A stretch of DNA of 64,000 nt from an uncultured Monoglobus sp. (lineage in GTDB: Bacteria > Bacillota > Clostridia > Monoglobales > Monoglobaceae): NCBI GenBank assembly GCA_947624305.1, contig CANQKC010000006.1, positions 44,288 to 108,287 on the forward strand. The letters are read 5' to 3'. Below, piece after piece: positions 8,516-17,726 of the stretch; position 1 is the first letter of the stretch, and the number at the start of each line of letters is the position of its first letter. Position numbers and translations under genes: made by a program. A model generated the notes under the pieces. It was not told the DNA's origin, did no database searches, and worked only from the letters and a program-made list of their open reading frames with translations.

Positions 8516-9457
8516 TTATTCGAGGCCTTTTGGAGGGGGCACTTTTTTTGCGGGAACATCAAGGAGATGCACGGCCAAGGCGGGGAGCTTTTGCTTTATC
8601 TCATCGGCTATGAACGAGGCATATACAAAAGAGCCGTAACGGTTCTGGTGGGTGTTGTCGGTCTCCGCGAACGCTCCGCTCTCCATGATCTCATCATAAT
8701 CCTCGGGCCAGCGCTTGGGTCTGCCGAAACGCGCCTCGCCGATGGTCCTGCCTTCCTCGTCCTTGATCGACTGGAGATATTTGAACTTTTCCTCGCCGAG
8801 CCCGTCAATATACGCTTTCGCCCTGTCAAACAGCTCGACCAGCGGAACGCCTTCCTCCTCCGCCGTTTGACGCATGGCGCGGACATAGGCGTAATCACCG
8901 AATTTATCGCTGCCGCCGTGGTTGCCCGGTACCGAGGCGATTTTTCCGTTCTTAAAATATCCTCTGGGCGGCGGAGTCACGAGCACGGGAGTCGCGCCCT
9001 TTTCCTTTATCTTTCTTATGTAGAATTTTAAAAAGCCTTTATAGGTTGCTCCGCAGTCAAACGCGTAGGGCGTTCCGCCCTCCGGAAGCACGCTCGGGTA
9101 GATGCCGTCGCGATCGGGTTCGCCGAGCGGCGTGTGGCGAAGCTCGCGCTTCTCGCCCCTCGCGGAGTCGTCGTCGTTATGGCAAAACTCTATCAGCGCG
9201 AAATCCCCTTTTTCGATAAGGTTCAAACACGGGCCGACGCCGTAAGGGAACATATCCTTTGTAAACCTTCCGTTGTCGATAAATCTTCCGTCGTTTAAAT
9301 AGCTGCGGGTGCTTTTTCCGCCCTCGGCGCATGAGACCACATTGACGCCGCCGTCAAAAAAGCAGCCCAGATGGTCGCCCCATCCGCCGATAATGTTCTC
9401 GGAGTCGCCGCCGTAAGCCGTCACGATCGAGTCTCCGAGCAAATAAACGTTGATCAT
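8516..9457 (-). CDS. SGNH/GDSL hydrolase, rhamnogalacturonan acetylesterase-like (CE12)
   Basis: A 313-residue esterase. SGNH blocks in order: GDSIVTAYGGD near residue 8 (nucleophile Ser), EGGKSTRSY near residue 45 (Gly), FCHND near residue 92 (Asn), and DNTHQN near residue 268 (Asp/His). GGKSTRSY and the block order match CE12 rhamnogalacturonan or acetylxylan esterases. There is no signal peptide, so it probably deacetylates imported oligosaccharides in the cytoplasm. It lies 9 bp after a MATE gene and near a pectate lyase, consistent with pectin breakdown. The acetyl substrate is inferred. Confidence 0.85.
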   Translation of the reverse strand: MINVYLLGDSIVTAYGGDSENIIGGWGDHLGCFFDGGVNVVSCAEGGKSTRSYLNDGRFIDNGRFTKDMFPYGVGPCLNLIEKGDFALIEFCHNDDDSARGEKRELRHTPLGEPDRDGIYPSVLPEGGTPYAFDCGATYKGFLKFYIRKIKEKGATPVLVTPPPRGYFKNGKIASVPGNHGGSDKFGDYAYVRAMRQTAEEEGVPLVELFDRAKAYIDGLGEEKFKYLQSIKDEEGRTIGEARFGRPKRWPEDYDEIMESGAFAETDNTHQNRYGSFVYASFIADEIKQKLPALAVHLLDVPAKKVPPPKGLE

Positions 9458-9466
9458 ATTCCCTCC

Positions 9467-10813
9467 TCAAATTTTCGCCCGCACCGCGCGGGCTTTTCTT
9501 TCGGTAATCATAAAATACGTCAGGCACAGAATGATCTGCACCACGGTTGAGCACGGCGTCGCGAGGCCGATATAAAACAGAGACACGCCCGCTATCCGGC
9601 TCACAAAATACGAGACGGGGATGCGCACGCAGAACGCGCCCGCCACGCCTTGGAGCATGTTGAACATCGTCCGCCCGCAGCCGTTGAAATAGCCGCTGAA
9701 GCAGAACAGGAACGACGTCAATATGCAGTCAAACGAATACGCCTTAAGATAGCTCGCGGCGGCCGACACGACTTTGGGGTCGCTTGTGAATATCGTTGAC
9801 AGAACATCCCCTTGAAAAAAGGATATGTAAAACATCACAACGCCAACCGCCAATGACGACAAAATTCCGCAGAGCAGCGCTCTTTTGGCGCGGTCATATT
9901 TCTCGGCGCCTATGTTCTGCGCCACAAACGCGGACATCGACTGCATATACGCCGACGGGACCAGCATGATAAACGCGCAAAGCTTTTCGGCCACGCCCAC
10001 TCCCGCCGAGGCCACAAGGCCCAGAGAGTTCACAATGGCAAGAATAACCAGAAACGATATGCTGACCAGAAGGTCCTGCAAAGCGATCGGAACGCCCAGA
10101 AACAATATCCGCTTCACTATCCTTTTCCGCAGGCGGATATCGCGGCGGGTGAGCTTAAACGGCATTTTCATACGCCTAATTATGACAAGCGACAGCAGGA
10201 CGCTGACGCCCTGCGCCATAACGGTGGCGAGCGCCGCTCCCGCCACGCCCATTTTAAAGCCCGCGACAAAAACCAGATCGCCGATTATGTTAAACGCGCA
10301 GGCAATCGCCACGGTCATGAGCGGGATCTTTGAGTTGCCCACGCCGCGAAAAATGCTGCCAAGCAGATTATATGCCACAATGAAAACCATGCCCGCCGAG
10401 CACCAAAAAATATATGTCACGGTCAGATCAAAAGCTTCCTCGGGCGCGCGCATAAGCGCGGCCAGCGGGCGGGCACAGAACAGCATGAGCACCGTCGCCA
10501 AAACAGCTATAATTCCGAACAGCGCGATGCCGCTGCCTATCACTCTTCCCGCCTCTTTGTTGTTGCCCTCGCCTATTCTGTGGCCCGCGAGAACGGTTAT
10601 TCCCATCGAGACGCCCTCGATCATAAAGGTTATCGTCTGCATGATCTGGCTGCCGGTGGAAACCGCCGAGACGTCGGCGGGGACTCCGAAGCGGCCCACA
10701 ACCAGCAGATCTATCGCGCCGTACATCGCCTGAAGGAAAAGCGCCAGCAGCATCGGCAGCGCGAAGCCTATAAGCTGACGAAGGATTTTTCCCTCGGTGA
10801 AATTTTTGTTCAT
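9467..10813 (-). CDS. MATE-family efflux transporter
   Basis: A 448-residue membrane protein with two homologous six-helix halves, beginning ILRQLIGFALPMLLALFLQAMYGAIDLLVVGRFG, split as two typical MATE helices. Family members export cations, drugs or metabolites using a Na+ or H+ gradient. It is followed after 9 bp by the CE12-type esterase on the same strand. Proximity to polysaccharide genes does not establish a sugar substrate; the family is common as an orphan exporter in Clostridia. Confidence 0.92.
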   Translation of the reverse strand: MNKNFTEGKILRQLIGFALPMLLALFLQAMYGAIDLLVVGRFGVPADVSAVSTGSQIMQTITFMIEGVSMGITVLAGHRIGEGNNKEAGRVIGSGIALFGIIAVLATVLMLFCARPLAALMRAPEEAFDLTVTYIFWCSAGMVFIVAYNLLGSIFRGVGNSKIPLMTVAIACAFNIIGDLVFVAGFKMGVAGAALATVMAQGVSVLLSLVIIRRMKMPFKLTRRDIRLRKRIVKRILFLGVPIALQDLLVSISFLVILAIVNSLGLVASAGVGVAEKLCAFIMLVPSAYMQSMSAFVAQNIGAEKYDRAKRALLCGILSSLAVGVVMFYISFFQGDVLSTIFTSDPKVVSAAASYLKAYSFDCILTSFLFCFSGYFNGCGRTMFNMLQGVAGAFCVRIPVSYFVSRIAGVSLFYIGLATPCSTVVQIILCLTYFMITERKARAVRAKI

Positions 10814-10921
10814 AAAGCCTCCGAAATTCTATGCCGCAAACCGTTAATTAAACTTCCGGTAAGCTGATAATCACAGTAAACGCCATAAGAAATACCAATC
10901 GAAATCACCGCGCCGTCGCTT

Positions 10922-13900
10922 TTATTCAACGCTTACGCCGACGTTGTCGAGATACATCTCAAAGCCGCCGCGCCGCTCAAAGTGGAGCTGGCTGACAGCT
11001 ACGCTTGTGTCAAAATCAAATGTGAGGTCGAATATCGAGTCTCCCGCCTCGTACTCCCCGGTTGACGAGTTATACTCGGTATAGGGCTTAAACGAATATG
11101 TTCCTTTGCCGGTATTATAGTCAAGAGTCATCTCGACCTTGTACCATTTTTCGATCTCATATTTTGCGTCCGACGTCGGTGTGATCTCCGGATTTGACGG
11201 AGCGTCGTCATAGTCCTCGAAAAATCCCAGCGAATGCTGCGCGTAGACGCTCTTTATCTTGACCGTTTCGCCCGCGGCGTTTATGCCTTGAAGCATAAAT
11301 CTCGCTCCCGCCATCGGATCGACCCTCGGCGTGGTTCTGGTGAAGAAGTCTGCCGTCGCTTTGACGACGCCCGCGCTCTGAGGCTTGAAGTCTCTTGAGC
11401 AGGGGCCCCAGAACAGAGCCGCGTCGCTTATGTTTCCGCCGAGAGGCGTCTCGGCCAGACTCTTGGGGCCGCTGCCCGACGGGAAGAACCACTCGGCGTT
11501 GTCAAACGCCTCGTCATAGAACGGAACCGTGCCTTTCTCGGGAGGCTCGACGTCTCTCTTGCCGTTTAAAACCAGATTGCTGAATTTAGCGACCGAGAAA
11601 TATTCCTTCACGGAGACTCCGCTTGCCGAGTCGGTCGCGAGGCCAACATACATAGTTTCGGGCAGATTGTCATACTCGATCGTCACGGGCTGGCGGTCGT
11701 TGTCGGTCCAGTCAATTCCCATGTTGGAAACGCTGAACGTCAGACTGTTTCCCTTTCTTTCGATCCTCATGTATTTCGGCATGCTCTTGCTGTGCTTGTC
11801 GTCCGAGTTGTCAACTGCCGCGCCGCTCTTGTCTTTGAAATATATTTCCTGAGTCGAGGCTTTTTCGGCCTTTCGGGTCAGAATTCTGGCATTCTCACCG
11901 TTCTTTACCCAGCCGTCGCCTATCATCGCCATTATGTCGCCCTGACTCATGCCCGAACGCACCATAAGGCCGCTCACCTGCTGGTTCTCAAACTTGGGTA
12001 TCTCCTCTACTCTGACGGTCACGTCAAAGTCGCCGCTGACCTCTTTGTACATAAATCCGCAGCTGTCGCTTGAATCGGTGGTGAGTCTGCCCGAGCCGTA
12101 GATCGTATAAACGCCCTTCTCGTTCATCGAGGCGCCGCCTTTGCCGGCGTATCCGGTGTAGCCGCTTTCCTTGATTTCCTCAAATGAATAGCTGCCCGGG
12201 GCCGCCGCAGACTTGACATACACGATCGAAGTCGTACTCTGCGTCTTTTCGCCGCGGGTGTTTATCGCGCGGCAGGTGAGATAATGGGTTCCGGCGGCGA
12301 GACTGATCTCGTCGTCGATCGCGGAACCGTCATAATCACCGATCTTGGCGTTGCGGTCATAAAGCTCCATTTTGGTTACATCGTTTCCGCCCCGCGCGAT
12401 CGCCGTCGCCTTATATCTCAGCGGCTCGCCCTCGGTGATGACCGTCCATTCGCCGTTGTCGACCTCCATGCCCTCGATATTATCGGTGAGCGCCGCGATC
12501 GCGGGCGACTGCACAATAATATTGGCGTTGGTCGGCGGATTCTTGCTCATCTCCTCGGTCAGGTAGTTGACATATTCCTCGATAACGGTGTAGCCGCTGT
12601 CCGTGATGTCGGTCTCTGCCATGCCGGCATAGCCGCTGCCTGCCAGCCAATCGGCGGGTATCTCAAACACTCTCGTTTCGGACTCTACGGGTATCAGGCC
12701 GCCGACCTCTCCCGCGTTGTTGATAACTCTGCCCGTGCCGTTTATAACGTCGTTAACTACTCTGGCGTCGTTCGCGTCGCGTCTGGGCAGGGTCGCTCCC
12801 GCGGTGCTCAGAACACGGTCGAGAGCCTCCTCCGCCGAGGTCTGACGGTATTTGTAATATCCCATGTCGATCTCGCTGTCGGCAAAATCAGCACCGATAA
12901 AGTTATTCACTATCTTGTTGTCTTTATAGTTTGTAACCTCGCCCATGCCGTCGATGACATTATTTTCAAAATAGAACACCGATTTTCTGTCGGCAGCGGT
13001 CAGGGGTTCGGTCACGTCGAACACCCTTGTTTTGAGCATCGCTCTGGTGGACGGGCCCGACTTGTAATAGTTTCCGACCCAGTTCACGTTTGAGGGATTT
13101 CTCTGATCCGCGGTCGATTCCTCATTGGCGCTCGAATAAGGCTCGGCGCCGTAGGCCGAGTTGGTCTGGCCCCAGTCGTATATTACGTTGTTGCTCACGT
13201 CGGTGGCAACAAGCTGACGGTCAAGACGGGGGCTGCGGCTGTCGTGGTGGGCCAGCAGGTTGTTCAGATAGCTGGCGTAGGTGCCGCCCCAGATCGCGCC
13301 GTAGCCGTGCGCGCCCTTGGTGTGGTTGCTCATGCGCAGGCTCTCGCTTCCGATCGTGTTCTGGATAGTCAGATGATTGCCCACGGGTTTGTCGGGTTTC
13401 GCGTCCTGAGCCGCGCCCGCGTAAAGCGTCAGCAGCTCATCAACGCACCATGAGGTGCTGACGTGGTCAAAAATTATATCGGTGCCGTATCTGCCGCCTA
13501 TTCCGTCGGGCTCAAGCCCGTTTTTATCGGTGGGGCGCACCTTTAAGTATCTTATTATTATATTCTTCACTCCGTCGCCTGTTACGATCGAGCCGCCGCT
13601 GACGGTCACGCCGTCGCCGGGCGCGGTCTGGCCCAGAACAGTGACGTTGTCCCTGTTCATATTGATATCGCTTTTGAGCTCGATCGTGCCGCTTATATCA
13701 AACACCACGATCCTGCCGGATTTTGAGACCGCGTCGCGCAGACTTCCCGTGCCTGAGTCGTCCAATTTGGTCACATGATAGACCTCGAGCTTGCCGCCGG
13801 GCAGCGCGCCTCTGGCTCCGGGAGAAAATTTTCCGCCGCCCTCGGCCCCCGGGAACGCGGGCAGCAGATCGGGCAGCGCGTCGGTCACGTCGCCGTAAGG

Positions 13901-14245
13901 CTCTATGCTGCTCTCGGACCAGAGGTAACACCTGATGTCGGTATACTCCTTGTCAAACTCGACTCTCGCCTCGGTGCTTCCGCTTCCCGACGAAATCGTT
14001 TGAGTTTCGGCGTCCGAAACGACCCCGTCCTCATACGCGGCCGCGATAAACATAACATTCTCGCCGCTTTCGTTGACGATCTCCGCCGTGACCGTTTTTC
14101 CATCGCTTATCACCGGATCTTTTGTATAATACGCCGCGCCGCCTGTTTCTCCCTCGGCGATAACGGCGGCGGTCAATGAAAACGCAAAGAGCATAACCGC
14201 CATACAAGCGCAAAATATTCTTTTAAATCCTGTGCAATCTCTCAT
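10922..14245 (-). CDS. Secreted multidomain pectate lyase (PL1-like)
   Basis: A 1107-residue protein with an N-terminal signal peptide (hydrophobic to about residue 30). A short beta-rich domain is followed at about 125-430 by a right-handed beta-helix lyase region. It begins FPGAEGGGKFSPGARG and contains VYHVTKLDDSGTGSLRDAV, VTVLGQTAPGDGV, FDHVSTSWCVDE and the HHDSRSPRLDR segment expected to carry the catalytic Arg. An Ig-like segment (about 580-690) and two carbohydrate-binding or laminin-G-like regions (about 700-890 and 910-1107) follow. It should cleave polygalacturonate by beta-elimination outside the cell. No sortase or SLH anchor was seen. The neighbouring MalT-like gene is upstream on the same strand, with a terminator between. 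Confidence 0.9.
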   Translation of the reverse strand: MRDCTGFKRIFCACMAVMLFAFSLTAAVIAEGETGGAAYYTKDPVISDGKTVTAEIVNESGENVMFIAAAYEDGVVSDAETQTISSGSGSTEARVEFDKEYTDIRCYLWSESSIEPYGDVTDALPDLLPAFPGAEGGGKFSPGARGALPGGKLEVYHVTKLDDSGTGSLRDAVSKSGRIVVFDISGTIELKSDINMNRDNVTVLGQTAPGDGVTVSGGSIVTGDGVKNIIIRYLKVRPTDKNGLEPDGIGGRYGTDIIFDHVSTSWCVDELLTLYAGAAQDAKPDKPVGNHLTIQNTIGSESLRMSNHTKGAHGYGAIWGGTYASYLNNLLAHHDSRSPRLDRQLVATDVSNNVIYDWGQTNSAYGAEPYSSANEESTADQRNPSNVNWVGNYYKSGPSTRAMLKTRVFDVTEPLTAADRKSVFYFENNVIDGMGEVTNYKDNKIVNNFIGADFADSEIDMGYYKYRQTSAEEALDRVLSTAGATLPRRDANDARVVNDVINGTGRVINNAGEVGGLIPVESETRVFEIPADWLAGSGYAGMAETDITDSGYTVIEEYVNYLTEEMSKNPPTNANIIVQSPAIAALTDNIEGMEVDNGEWTVITEGEPLRYKATAIARGGNDVTKMELYDRNAKIGDYDGSAIDDEISLAAGTHYLTCRAINTRGEKTQSTTSIVYVKSAAAPGSYSFEEIKESGYTGYAGKGGASMNEKGVYTIYGSGRLTTDSSDSCGFMYKEVSGDFDVTVRVEEIPKFENQQVSGLMVRSGMSQGDIMAMIGDGWVKNGENARILTRKAEKASTQEIYFKDKSGAAVDNSDDKHSKSMPKYMRIERKGNSLTFSVSNMGIDWTDNDRQPVTIEYDNLPETMYVGLATDSASGVSVKEYFSVAKFSNLVLNGKRDVEPPEKGTVPFYDEAFDNAEWFFPSGSGPKSLAETPLGGNISDAALFWGPCSRDFKPQSAGVVKATADFFTRTTPRVDPMAGARFMLQGINAAGETVKIKSVYAQHSLGFFEDYDDAPSNPEITPTSDAKYEIEKWYKVEMTLDYNTGKGTYSFKPYTEYNSSTGEYEAGDSIFDLTFDFDTSVAVSQLHFERRGGFEMYLDNVGVSVE

Positions 14246-14319
14246 GTTTAATCCCCCTTAAAAGTTATATATTGAATATTATAACACATAATTTTCGTAA
14301 TTTAAAGCCCCAAAAGCAA

Positions 14320-14342
14320 AAAAAGCGCGTTTCGCGCTTTTT
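14320..14342 (-). terminator. Intrinsic terminator of the MalT-like regulator gene
   Basis: A 10-bp stem (AAAAAGCGCG / CGCGCTTTTT) with a TTT loop. Read on the minus strand it ends in a T-run, and it overlaps the last base pairs of the regulator's stop codon. It insulates the pectate lyase from read-through. Confidence 0.85.
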
Positions 14343-16707
14343 ATTGAGTGATTATTTTTTTGATCTGCGCCTCGCGGATCGCCGCAAAGCGGTTCTTGAC
14401 GTTCATTTTGCCGTAAATGTTGGTTAAATGAAATTTAACGGTGCGCAGAGATATATTCATTATTTTGCCTATCTCCTCGTTTGAAAGCCCGTCGCACAAC
14501 AGCTTCAGCACCATGCGCTCGGTCCCGCTCAGGTTATAGTCTATCTTGGTCACGGGCTGTAAATATTTCGGATAAAGCACCGCCTGCCTTTTGGTGCACT
14601 CAAGCAGAGACTTTTTGAACTGCTTATTGATGTCGGCTTTTGTGGCGCGCAGCAAATGCAGGACCGCCACGCCGAAATTTGACAATATCCGCACAAAACG
14701 GTATTCCTCACACATTTTCAGTGCCTCGGAAAAAGCCTCGTCCCACGACGCGTCGCCCAGACGGCTCAGGATCACCGCCCGCATTATCAGCGCCTCGATA
14801 TGCATATACGGTCTGTCATACTCGGTAAAGTATTTGTCGCACCTGCCGAGCAGCGCCAGCGCCTCGTCGTATTTCTCAAGCGCGATGTATACCCTGACCT
14901 TTGTCATGTAGCGGTAACGATAATTAATGCAGAACGGCTCAAATTCGTCGGGCGCCTCGTTTTTGAGCCAGTTCATCATGGGCTCGTCCTCTCCGGAAAG
15001 CATGCGGATATTCGTCAGAAACGCGCTCATGTTTTTTCTGATCTCCGCCGTTTTCGGTATCCTCTTTTCAAATCTGTCGATCAGGTCAAGCGCGTCGTTT
15101 AAGTTTCCGCGGATAATTCGGATCTTGGCCATGACCGCCAGAGCCGCGAACTGCAGCTGGATATTCCCGCATTTTTCCGCGTCGTAAAACCCGCGGCTGA
15201 GATAGGTCAGCTCCTCGGTGAAATTGTCGTCAGCGTTGTGCAGGAACAGGCTTTCGCCGATACCTATGTCCGGAAGGCCCAGCGCGGTCTTTCCGACCAC
15301 CGTCTGAAGGGGCACGCGCATGGTTTTGTACAGGAACTTGTCCGATTTTGTCCATTCGCTGAAATCCTTGCCTCCGTTCACAAGGCCGGGCATATCTCCG
15401 GTAACGCTCATGGTGTTGAGGCTCATATCGCGGCTGGAAATGATCGCCGCCAGGCTCTTGACGATCTTGACGATGCTGTTTGCGCCGCGATGGGGAAGCG
15501 AGATCGTGAGATAGGCTATCTCCTCGCGCGCCCGCTTTTTCAGGGCCGCGTCGCTTTTTTCGTCATTTTCGATGCCGACCAGCATGTCAAAATACCGCTC
15601 ACTCTCATCCACATTGCACATGCCTGAATAGATCATCGAAATCATACTGATAAGCTCTGGGTACTGCGCCACCGTCTCGTCGGGAAGCTCGAAAAAGTAT
15701 TCGCGCAGATCATAAAAGAAGCTCATGCTTGAGCTGCTTCGCGTGCTTTTTAAAAGCAGCTCGGCGATCTTTCGGGTGTTCCCCGCCATTTTGTAAAACC
15801 TGAGCGCGCTTTTTATATCGTCATACAGCGTATAATAAAGCGCCGAGATCTCGTATTGTCTCGCCAGCGCGTCACCGCTGAGCTCCTTTTTCTGCTTCCA
15901 CTTCAGATACGGAGCGGCGTATTTGTTGAAAATAAACTTATCGGGAGGTATGTAGCTCAAAAAGCAGCTTAAATTAAGAGCCCGCTCAAGCCACGGTTTT
16001 ATGTCGGTGTTTCCGCAAAGCATCTGCGCGTGGCCGAGAGTGAACTCTTCAATATGCGACACATTCAAAAGTATCTCCTGCACTTCGGGCGGAAGCTCAG
16101 AAAAGAACGCGTGATCCGCATACTGATATATGTCAAGGCTAATCAGTTGTTTCTGCTCTTCCGTAAATCCCGCGCTGAAGTTTCCGCCCTTTTCGAACAA
16201 GAACACCGGGCCGAGTATCCACCCGCCGGTGAACTCGCGAATCTCGTGCAGGGTATTTGGGGTTAAATCAAGGCGGTACAATCTTGCCAAAGCGTTCAGC
16301 TCGTCGTCATCGCAAGCAAAGAGCGTCTCATCGTAAACCACGAGCTGTCGGGTGCTGTAAAACGCTTTTAGGTATGGTGGAAGCGAAGCGCGCCCGATAA
16401 TGTAAAACGTCGCGTTGGGAGACGATGATGATATAAGCGCGGAGATTTCACCGCCCTTAGAGTATGCCAGATGTACATCATCGATCACGATATGCTCCGC
16501 GCCGCCGTTCAGCGCCGCGTCGCGCCAGCCGCTTTCGCGGGCGGAAACATAACAATAATGATAATTGTTCGAGTCAAGATACTGCCTGACGGCAGTTGTC
16601 TTTCCCCAACCCATATGCGCTCCGAAATACACTATTTTTTTGTTCCTGAGCTCTTTGTTCAGCTTATTTATAAGGCGCGTTCTGACAATCAGTTTGCCGC
16701 CAGCCAT
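14341..16707 (-). CDS. MalT-like LuxR-family ATP-binding transcriptional regulator
   Basis: A 788-residue STAND-type regulator. The N-terminal NTPase has Walker A GAHMGWGKTTAV (about 34-45) and a Walker B-like HIVIDDVH (about 73-80). The middle is helical repeats resembling the TPR superhelix of MalT. The C-terminal LuxR HTH is at about 727-783 (LCDGLSNEEIGKIMNISLRT then VKFHLTNIYGKM). MalT relatives activate transcription when an inducer sugar and ATP bind. An AGGAGG ribosome-binding site and a TGTTATAAT extended -10 (16733-16725 region) lie upstream. Its place between pectate lyase and the AraC/GH3 pair suggests control of the polysaccharide genes; inducer unknown. Confidence 0.88.
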   Translation of the reverse strand: MAGGKLIVRTRLINKLNKELRNKKIVYFGAHMGWGKTTAVRQYLDSNNYHYCYVSARESGWRDAALNGGAEHIVIDDVHLAYSKGGEISALISSSSPNATFYIIGRASLPPYLKAFYSTRQLVVYDETLFACDDDELNALARLYRLDLTPNTLHEIREFTGGWILGPVFLFEKGGNFSAGFTEEQKQLISLDIYQYADHAFFSELPPEVQEILLNVSHIEEFTLGHAQMLCGNTDIKPWLERALNLSCFLSYIPPDKFIFNKYAAPYLKWKQKKELSGDALARQYEISALYYTLYDDIKSALRFYKMAGNTRKIAELLLKSTRSSSSMSFFYDLREYFFELPDETVAQYPELISMISMIYSGMCNVDESERYFDMLVGIENDEKSDAALKKRAREEIAYLTISLPHRGANSIVKIVKSLAAIISSRDMSLNTMSVTGDMPGLVNGGKDFSEWTKSDKFLYKTMRVPLQTVVGKTALGLPDIGIGESLFLHNADDNFTEELTYLSRGFYDAEKCGNIQLQFAALAVMAKIRIIRGNLNDALDLIDRFEKRIPKTAEIRKNMSAFLTNIRMLSGEDEPMMNWLKNEAPDEFEPFCINYRYRYMTKVRVYIALEKYDEALALLGRCDKYFTEYDRPYMHIEALIMRAVILSRLGDASWDEAFSEALKMCEEYRFVRILSNFGVAVLHLLRATKADINKQFKKSLLECTKRQAVLYPKYLQPVTKIDYNLSGTERMVLKLLCDGLSNEEIGKIMNISLRTVKFHLTNIYGKMNVKNRFAAIREAQIKKIITQ

Positions 16708-16783
16708 ATTTGTACCTCCTCAGTATTATTATAACACAACAAAATTCGACAGTCACCGTACCAAAGTACAGTTCATTCGCCGC

Positions 16784-17590
16784 TCAGTCCTTGATCAGGC
16801 GATTTATGTTCCTGCGGTACTCGCCGGGCGTCTGTCCGTAAGCCGCCTTGAACATCCGGTTGAACGTCCTCGGACTGTCAAAGCCCGCCTGCTGGCTTAT
16901 CGAGGTGAAGCTCTCGTTGGTGGACCGTATAAGCCCGGCGGCGTATTCGGCGCGGATAAGACCGAGATAGGTCCTGAAATTCATCTTGAACTTCGTTGTA
17001 AAAATAGATGATATGTAGCACTCGCTCACATTAAAATGCTCCGCCAGGGAGCTGCGGGTCAGCGGCTCCGCGAAATTCTGCCCGATATACTTGACGATCT
17101 TATACGTCAGATCGGTGACTGGGCCGGACGACTTGCGGCTTAAGGTAAAGGCCTTGAGCGTGTATGACATTATAACGCACGCCCACGAAAACATGATCTC
17201 AAAGTCCTCACCGGGCCTTATGCTGTTCAACGCGCGGCGGAAATCCTCGCCGACCATGCTTTTGTCCGTCAACGGACTGTCGGCTCTGAAATCCCTGAGA
17301 TCGGGAAACAGACCGCCGAAAAGCTTGGGCGCGCACATCAAAATCAGGACCTCTGTTTCTTTTTTGTCTGAATTTTCCGGTGCGAAAAATGAGTGCACCG
17401 TGTCGGGAAAAACGGCGGCAAGGCAGCCCGGATCGATCTCATAATCAACATTTTCAACGCGAATGTGCTGAACCCCCTTATACACATAAATTATTTCCAC
17501 ATATTCGTGCATATGCTCCGGATAACTCAGCTCATAATTGTTGCGTTTGACGGTCAAATCGGTTTCTCTTATCTCATAAATGGGCAGCAA
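16784..17590 (-). CDS. AraC-family transcriptional regulator with N-terminal cupin domain
   Basis: About 268 residues. The N-terminal sugar-sensing cupin-like half contains YPEHMHEYVEIIYVYKG and a DPGCLAAVFPDTVHSF turn. The C-terminal double HTH includes LTRSSLAEHFNVSECYISSI and the AraC signature ending in FDSPRTFNRMFKAAYGQTPG. I place the start at a TTG at 17590 because GAGGAG sits 9-10 bases upstream; a TTG at 17614 in the same frame lacks such a site. It is divergent from the GH3 gene (136 bp apart), the usual position for a local activator of that enzyme. Confidence 0.9.
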   Translation of the reverse strand: MLPIYEIRETDLTVKRNNYELSYPEHMHEYVEIIYVYKGVQHIRVENVDYEIDPGCLAAVFPDTVHSFFAPENSDKKETEVLILMCAPKLFGGLFPDLRDFRADSPLTDKSMVGEDFRRALNSIRPGEDFEIMFSWACVIMSYTLKAFTLSRKSSGPVTDLTYKIVKYIGQNFAEPLTRSSLAEHFNVSECYISSIFTTKFKMNFRTYLGLIRAEYAAGLIRSTNESFTSISQQAGFDSPRTFNRMFKAAYGQTPGEYRRNINRLIKD

Positions 17591-17726
17591 CTCGTTTTCA
17601 CTCCTCTTACTCAACTTTTTGTCTCATTTTATCTATTTTATGACTTTAATTATAGCAGGATTTGTGGTATATTTCAAGTAGGAAATTATAAATTCACAGT
17701 TAATTTTCAAATAAGGAGGAAATCTT

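Noticed and set aside
12284..13093. Long plus-strand frame inside the pectate lyase
   Set aside because: Antisense shadow; its residue pattern mirrors the lyase codons and no domain is recognisable.
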